Source of the DNA: Glycine soja
Lineage: Eukaryota > Streptophyta > Magnoliopsida > Fabales > Fabaceae
Length of the DNA stretch: 64,000 nt
Direction of reading: 5' to 3'
Assembly (NCBI RefSeq): GCF_004193775.1
Contig: NC_041002.1
Span: 6,125,261 to 6,189,260 of the forward strand
The notes beneath the pieces are model-generated. The model saw only the letters and a program-made list of their open reading frames with translations. It was not told where the DNA came from and searched no databases. Within the stretch, counting starts at the first letter, position 1, and each line of letters starts with the position of its first letter. Shown one piece after another: positions 58,253-64,000 of this stretch. A program made the position numbers and the translations under genes.

Positions 58253-58631
58253 CTACGAGGTTGTGAAAACAAGACAACAATTGGTACCTCTAAGCCCTAC
58301 ACTAGGGCAATGAAAGGCACTATGCATAAACCTCAAACGAACCTAGGGGCAGATTAGAAGTTCTCATCCAATAGGTTCCTTGCTACAAGGTCATGACGAA
58401 AGACAACGATTGTACCTCAAAGCCTTACACTGGGGCAATGAAAGACACCATGCAAAAACCTCAAGCGAACCTAGGGGCAGATTAGAAGTTTTCACCCAAT
58501 AGGTTCCCAGCTACAAGGTCATGATGAAAGATAACAATTGGTACCTCAAAGCCTTACACTGGGGCAATGAGGGGCATCGTGCATGAGACTCAAGTGAACA
58601 TAGGGGCAGATCAAAAGTTCTCACCCGTCGA
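58253..58631. repeat. Three ~128-bp tandem repeats
   Basis: Units start at about 58253, 58383 and 58511. All contain CTAC.AGGT, TTG.ACCTC.AAGCC.TACACT.GGGCAATGA, and CCTAGGGGCAGATTAGAAGTT-like blocks. They differ by roughly 10-15 percent. Tandem blocks of this kind are common in non-coding parts of Ogre-like elements. Confidence 0.85.
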
Positions 58632-59122
58632 TGTTTTTAAATAAGAAAAAAGGGGGATACAAGCCCTAGAATTTCAATAGATTGATTAAACGTCAAACGG
58701 CTCCATTCCCGTCACTCCAAAATGGTCAAGTGACTAAATCAAACAGAATATACACTCTGAGGGAGTTCCCGGAGAGATTTGCAAAAGATAGGATAAGGTT
58801 GCATGAATTATCACCTTTTTCAAAAGGACAGTCAATCTGTGTTTTCCAAAAAAAAATTAAACCAAAATCAAAATCACGAAATAGGGAAAGAATGTCATGA
58901 ACATTGTACAACTTTCCATTGCATTGCATTGTTTCATGTACGGTCAGCATTACCAAATTTCACAACAAAGGTTGCATGCGTCTGCATCCCTAAAAATCAT
59001 GTTAATTGCATAGATTTCCTACATCTCGTGTCCAATCTTTTTGGATGACCGGCCCTCTCGATGAGTCGATCTCTTGCTTTCTCATAAAGGTGGACCCTTG
59101 GGTACTAGTACCTAACACCTTT
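58632..59122. other. Non-coding gypsy-derived sequence
   Basis: Short frames only (58682-58900, 58803-59048), none with a recognisable domain. The sequence leads into the 24-bp repeats. Confidence 0.4.
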
Positions 59123-59218
59123 AGAGGACTGTATGTCCTCGCCATCAGAGGACTGCACATCCTCGCCTGCAGAGGGCTGCACGCCCTCGCCTTTAGAGGG
59201 CTACGCGTCCTCATTTTC
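59123..59218. repeat. Four 24-bp tandem repeats
   Basis: Units at 59123, 59147, 59171 and 59195 of the form AGAGG(A/G)CTG.A..TCCTCGCC..C. Each contains a small inverted repeat (GAGGAC/GTCCTC). Read on the plus strand they make an 8-residue repeat of the RGLHVLAF type inside an 87-codon frame. Confidence 0.9.
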
Positions 59219-59279
59219 AGTATGCTCCATATCCATACCTTAGAAGAATATAAGGTCCTTTGCCCTTAGATGCTTAACC

Positions 59280-60190
59280 GAGCCTTGTGCTCAACGGTTA
59301 AGGGGCCAGTAGTTTCCTTTTATCAGTTCCTGGGCCACCCCCCTGATATTGGAGGGCGACCAACTGTGCGAGCACATCCAGAGAGGGAGGCTATCACGCG
59401 TCTACTATGCATACCGGGGCAAGATTTCCCCCGTGCCGCTGCAAAAAGACGAGTGCGGATCATGCGCACCAACATGACCACTCTTACATGGATGACGTTG
59501 CTATTTAGCAACATTCTGCCCAGCGACCATAATGCCAATCTCCCCCTGCAGATGTATCAGTTGGTCTGTGCCGTCATGACATAGGTAAGTATGCACATGG
59601 AACAATTGATTTCTGATGTCATCTATTGTTTGCAGGGATCGCGCCCACAAGACACCCAGTGGACCCGAAGAAGTCCAACAGGGCCCTGGGGTTTCCAGCT
59701 CTAGTTACGGGCCTCTGTTAGTCCTACAGGGTGCCCGTTCCCCCAGCGAGGTCATGCCATCGTGACATAGGTAAGTATACATATGGTGGTTCAACTGATT
59801 TCTGATACCATCTATTGTTTGCAGGAATCGCATCCACAAAGACACCTAGTGGACCCGGAGAAGTCCAACAGGGCCCTGGGGTTTCCAGCTCTGGTTACGG
59901 GCCTCTGTAGTCCTACAGGGTGTCCGTTCCCCCTGGCAAGGTCACGTCATCATGACATAGGTAAGTATGCACATCGCTCAACTGATTTCTGATTTCATCT
60001 ATTGGTTGCAGGGATCGCACCTACAAGACACCCAGTGGACCCGAAGAAGTCCAACAGGGTCTTGGAGTTGTCAAGCTCTAATTACGGGTCTCTGTCAGTT
60101 CTACGGAGTGCCTGTCACCTCCAGCAAGGGCATCAGCCCCCCTACTAATCGAGCTTTTATCAAGAAGTACTACGTCCCCAGGCAGGCGTA
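59280..60190 (+). pseudogene. Ogre-type ORF1-like / putative plant transposon protein, broken
   Basis: The plus strand reads FYQFLGHPPDIGGRP, then REAITRLLCIPGQDFPRAAA, RRVRIMRTNMTTLTWMTLL, NILPSDHNANLPL and YQLVCAVMT, then stop at 59580-59582. A downstream module follows: QLISDVIY; after a frame slip AGIAPTRHPVDPKKSNRALG and FPALVTGLC; and finally NRAFIKKYYVPRQA to a stop near 60190. This resembles the plant protein family annotated putative plant transposon protein (PF20167-like), found as extra ORFs in Ogre-like elements. Its function is unknown. The second module is present three times (next entry). Confidence 0.6.
59581..60140 (+). repeat. Tripled ~188-bp coding module
   Basis: Units begin ATAGGTAAGTAT at 59581, 59767 and 59957 (spacing 186 and 190 bp). 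Each holds ATTTCTGAT..CATCTATTG, TTGCAGG.ATCGC, GGACCCG.AGAAGTCCAACAGGG and TTACGGG.CTCTGT. Only the third continues into the NRAFIKKYY end, so the first two are internal duplications of the same protein segment. Each unit also begins and continues with splice-like AG/GTAAGT and TTGCAG/G. Confidence 0.88.
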
Positions 60191-63100
60191 GGGCGAAACA
60201 CTACAGCAGCCTGGGGATGGCCGGCAGCGGGCAACAGACGCACTGCCACCACCTCTAGAGTTCACCTCAGCTCATTCACAAAAAGGTTAGAGCGTTGCTT
60301 ACGACACATGGTTGACCAATAGGCGACCAATTCCAAAGCCAAAGGTAAGCAAAGTACTAGGTCCGTGACCGACAAGTCATAAGGCGTCCAACTCAAGACG
60401 TTAAAGAAGCGCTACTAGGAGGCAACCTAGTAACTTTTAAATCTCTGCTTGTTTGATCACCTTTGTTTCTCAAGTAATAGTAGGACACACCTAGTTGCTC
60501 TTGATCCTAGGAATTTAAATAAAACAAGCACAAGCTCGGAAGGTAGTCATACCTCACAAAAAATGTATGTATATATGTATGTTTAGGTAGAAAGATACCT
60601 TGGATATGCATGTATATAGCAAAAATATCTCACAAAACATATATATGTATGTTTAGGTAGCAAGATACCTTGGATATGCATGTATATAGCAAAAATATTA
60701 TACGTATGTTTAGGTAGCAAAATACCTCATGAAAAAAAGAGAGAGCAAAAAGAAAGCGAGCAAGAAAAGAATAAAAAGGAAGAAAAAAAATAGAAAATAA
60801 AAAATAATAAAGGTTGTCTAGCTAAAAAACAACATGCTTGCGAAAAGAGATAACTTCCAGCTTTTCTTTTAAAAATTCACTGATCATAACCAGTTTTTGA
60901 AAAAATGTGTGTACACATTTGAAGGGTAAATGCTGTGAAAAGTTTTTCGAACACCCAAGATAGACTCGGATGAATGCACAAATTGATAGAAGAACATATT
61001 TTGGAAATACTGGGTTGACTTAAAATAGGGAAAATGAATCCTGAGCCCTAGTGTCACATGACCATAAAAACTTGATGCTTGAGTGTCCACATGGGTGCAT
61101 GCATGACCAGTTTTGCATAAAATTTCCTAATCATCATTTGTTGCATGTGTATCATGGGAATAATGTGGGGACATCCCCTTTATCCCCGAACCGCTGGCCA
61201 AATCCTGACATGTATCATGACCAGCCGTTCTACAAGCCTTGAGCCAAAATCCCAACTCACCATAATCCTTACCCTCGGAAGAAAACACAAAGAGAAGGAG
61301 AATTCCCAATCCAAGAAAGGGAGAAGAAACAAAATAGAAAGAAAATTCCCAATGAAAGAGTGGGAGAAAGCAACAAAAAAAAAAGAGAAAGAAAAATTCC
61401 CAATCAAAGAGTAGGAGAAAGCAAAAAAAGGAAAGAAAATTCCCAATCAAGGATCGGAAGAAAATAAAAGAAACATCCAGAAAGGTCTTTGGGCCAGACA
61501 ATATCTGAACAATACAGAATCGTCACCAAGTAAACGAAAAAAAAGAAAGGAAACCATGACCTAAGGTGGCCCTCTCCCTTTGATTGCCGACAAAATCCTG
61601 TGCGCTAGCGACTTTCTCGCCACGCACTAAACAAAAACAGAAAAGGAAAAGGCAAAAACACTCAAAGCCAAATTCCCCACCTAAAAACCATTCCCAAAAT
61701 AAGTCCTATTGATCCATGATCACGCATGTAATATTTGATTTGATAGGAAATGATTTGCAAAATCAAGTCACGACATATCTATGGTTCGGAATTAGGATAA
61801 AACACTTACCTGTGTGAGATTGATACACTTTGAGTGATTTTCTCCTATCTTTGTTGGACCCAGTGTTTCCTCTAAATGGTCGTTTAGAAATGAAATGCTA
61901 ACATCCAAAATCTCATTTACGGTTATGAGAAAATTTCATCAGCAGACTCTCCTTCCCCAATAGACACATTGTTTTTCATCCAAAAAGCATATGTTGCTCT
62001 GATCAGTTGGAAGTTTTGTCTTTTTACTAAAGCATGTTCTCATTTTGGTGAAGAAAACACCGAGACTATTTTTTAGTCTCACAGTTGTCAAGAATTACGT
62101 AGGTCTGAGTTCCTCATCACAAATTGAGGATACGTAGGAGCAAAAGCCCTGCTTTTGTCGACCACCCCACCTTTTGTTACCATGACCCAAGAGTTTGGTG
62201 GCATGCGGAGCCACATGACCGTGGGATCCCCAAATTTGTATGTTCCATCATTTGCCATTTGCATGTTATCTTATGACTTGAGGGACTAATGTTTGTTTTT
62301 TATTGTTGCGATTGTCATTTGTTTTGTGCATATATTTTGTTTGGACTATTGCGTTAGTGCTTACTTCGTTGTTGTCAATAGTGTTTGTTGAAATTCCGGA
62401 ACCGTGTAGAGTTTTTCATTTAGTAACGTCGTCCTAAAAATAAAATGAACCAAAAATCCTGATAAAAAGAAAGAAGCATTGTGAATAAAATGTCTGCGTA
62501 TACAAAAAAAAGGAAAGTGTGTATAAAAGGTTTTTTTTGTGTGTAAATGATGCGTGGAAAGGAATTCTTGTGTGCGTGAGCAACGAGTGTATATGAAGAA
62601 ACTTTTGTGTGAACCATAAGTGTGTGTTGGGAAAAATGAAAAATCTTTGAATGTAAATAGAGTTTGTATATAGACCGTGTGACGTAAAGAGAAAGAGTTC
62701 CAATGCGTGTACAGAAAAAGTTTGTCATGTATAAGAATATAGATGTACAAAGAAAGGTTTTCCTCATAAAGGACCACAAGTGTATAATTTTGTGAATGAA
62801 ACAAAAAGGAAAAAGAAAGAAAGACCGCAAAGGTCGACATGTTATAGTTCAAGAAGTATAAATCATTCGTAAAGAGCAAACGTATCTTCTGGAAACAAGA
62901 GACTGATGCTAAGAGTTTATTTTTTGGAATAACCGAGATAAGAATGGATGAATTCATTGGACTGATGAAAGAACATAATTGGGAAATGTTGGGTCTGTTT
63001 GTGTAAATTCCCAACCGTAGTATCACAATGCCATAAACAGGATGCTTGAGTGCCCACCTGGCTGTAGCCATGACTAATTTTGCACGTTGTTTTCAAATCA

Positions 63101-64000
63101 TCATTGTCACGCGTGCCTTATGGAATAATATAGAAGTTCGGCCCGAAACCGACACCTTGACACCCAAATTTGTTTCGCCCCAGATATCAAGATTGGGGTT
63201 CCCACGGTAAAAGACCCCACTGAGACACAACCCTAGACCTTTTTGAACCTTGGCCTATAAAAAAGGAATCCTCATCCTTTCCCCCGAAGCAAAGGACAGC
63301 GGAATCTCCTCAAGGGAGAGCAAATAGAATGCTAAAACCTGATTTCCCAAAGAAAGGGATGGGGAAGGAAAAGTGAAAAGAAAGAAAAGGAAGAAATGGA
63401 AAGAAAGAAAACAAAAAAAAGATGAAAATAAAGAAAAGAACAGAAGAACGGAAAGAAGGATTCCCAATCAAAGATCGAAAAGAAGTGAAAAGGGAAAAAA
63501 AGCAATTCTCGATCAATGAAAGAAAGAGGACAGAAATTCTTCAAGCCAGATTGCCACTCAAAATCATTATCGACTAGCAATATCCCACCCCACATGAACA
63601 AAGAGGAAAAGACCGAAACACCCAGCTTCCTCTCCAAAAACACTACCCTCAAGAAAATCCCATTGGTCCGTGATCGTACGTTTGATCTTTGATTCGATAG
63701 GAAGTCGTGTGCAAAATAAAGTCATGGTGCAGTTATGGTTTGGGAATAGGATAAAACACTTGCCTGTGTGAGTTTTTATACACTATGAGTGATTTATTTT
63801 CAGCTTAGCCCGATGTTTCCCCTGCATGTTCATTTAAAAGCTAAAAGTTGACATCCTGCCCTTCATTCTCGATTACAAGGAAGATTACCCTTAGCACAAG
63901 TATATTGTTTCTCTAAGATATGGTGCTCTCGCGAATGATTTATTTTTCTTTGCAAAAAGCATGTTTGCTTTTTAGGTGGAAAAAACCCGATGGACCATTC
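60191..64000. other. Non-coding gypsy-derived DNA with a diverged ~1.96-kb duplication
   Basis: No RT or integrase is seen. Short ATGTATATATGTATG-type repeats lie at 60560-60720. Sequence around 60880-61900 recurs at about 62850-63880: GATGCTTGAGTG.CCAC at 61074 and 63042, AATTCCCAATCAA blocks, GGATAAAACACTT.CCTGTGTGAG at 61795 and 63749. At 62095-62165 a block shared with the LTR at about 51750-51830 appears (ACGTAGGTCTGA.TTCCTC, TACGTAGGAGCAAAAGCCC.GCTTTTGTCGACC). Purine-rich AAAGAAAG tracts dominate 61270-61460 and 63360-63540. Confidence 0.65.

Noticed and set aside
59123..60140. CRISPR-like regular repeats
   Set aside because: The repeats are directly tandem without unique spacers and the genome is a plant.
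61127..61501. Phe/Leu-rich membrane-protein-like frames on the minus strand (also 62361-63071 and 63255-63652)
   Set aside because: They arise from purine-rich AAAGAAAG tracts on the plus strand; no conserved pattern.

Overview
The window is nuclear DNA of a dicot plant, and the content points to a legume, most likely soybean (Glycine) or a close relative. The grounds are spliced GT-AG genes in AT-rich DNA, plant-type Ty1/copia, Ogre/Tat-like Ty3/gypsy, L1 and RTE retroelements, and recollected similarity of the two host genes to soybean proteins. The species call is inference, because no search could be run.

Only two host genes are convincing. (1) 19444-29202 (+) is a 20-coding-exon gene whose exons sum to 4329 nt (1442 aa) with no frame break. 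It encodes a CCAR1/DBC1-like nuclear protein with a C-terminal EF-hand-like segment, the type named SHORT ROOT IN SALT MEDIUM 1 (RSA1) in plants. (2) 49091-50477 (+) is a three-exon R2R3-MYB gene resembling MIXTA/subgroup 9. Its last splice acceptor is misplaced by 5 nt, and an LTR retrotransposon begins 14 nt after its stop codon.

Mobile DNA fills most of the rest. 1-577: 3' end of an RTE LINE inserted in a copia LTR. 579-6997: decayed copia element on the minus strand. 7000-11170: AT-rich DNA with a 163-bp tandem duplication, a (TA)n tract and long inverted repeats. 11172-15370: second decayed copia element, minus strand. 15767-16230: degenerate TRIM. 17480-18613: a 1134-bp Mutator-like element with a perfect 10-bp target duplication, carrying a lectin-domain gene fragment. 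24101-24403: a 303-bp TRIM inside an intron of the CCAR1-like gene. 30081-30364: an inverted-repeat MITE-like element. 30915-31662: a non-autonomous hAT with an 8-bp target duplication. 33290-43319: an L1-type LINE on the minus strand, split by a complete RTE LINE (37431-40593, about 17-bp target duplication) and by an unidentified insertion.

43320-about 45050 has a CACTA-like terminus followed by pieces of three unrelated host genes: plastid glucose-6-phosphate isomerase, RNase H2 subunit C, and the complex I B8 subunit (NDUFA2). From 50492 to the window end lies an Ogre/Tat-like gypsy element or elements: a 5' LTR (itself holding an RTE copy), a PBS, a broken gag, a complete TRIM with CAAGA target duplication, several tandem-repeat blocks, and a broken ORF1-like region with a tripled coding module. 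No gypsy reverse transcriptase or integrase is visible.

No tRNA, rRNA or CRISPR array was seen. The most interesting structures are the multi-gene capture next to the CACTA end, the lectin-carrying MULE, the nearly intact RTE, and the MYB gene with its lesioned splice site.
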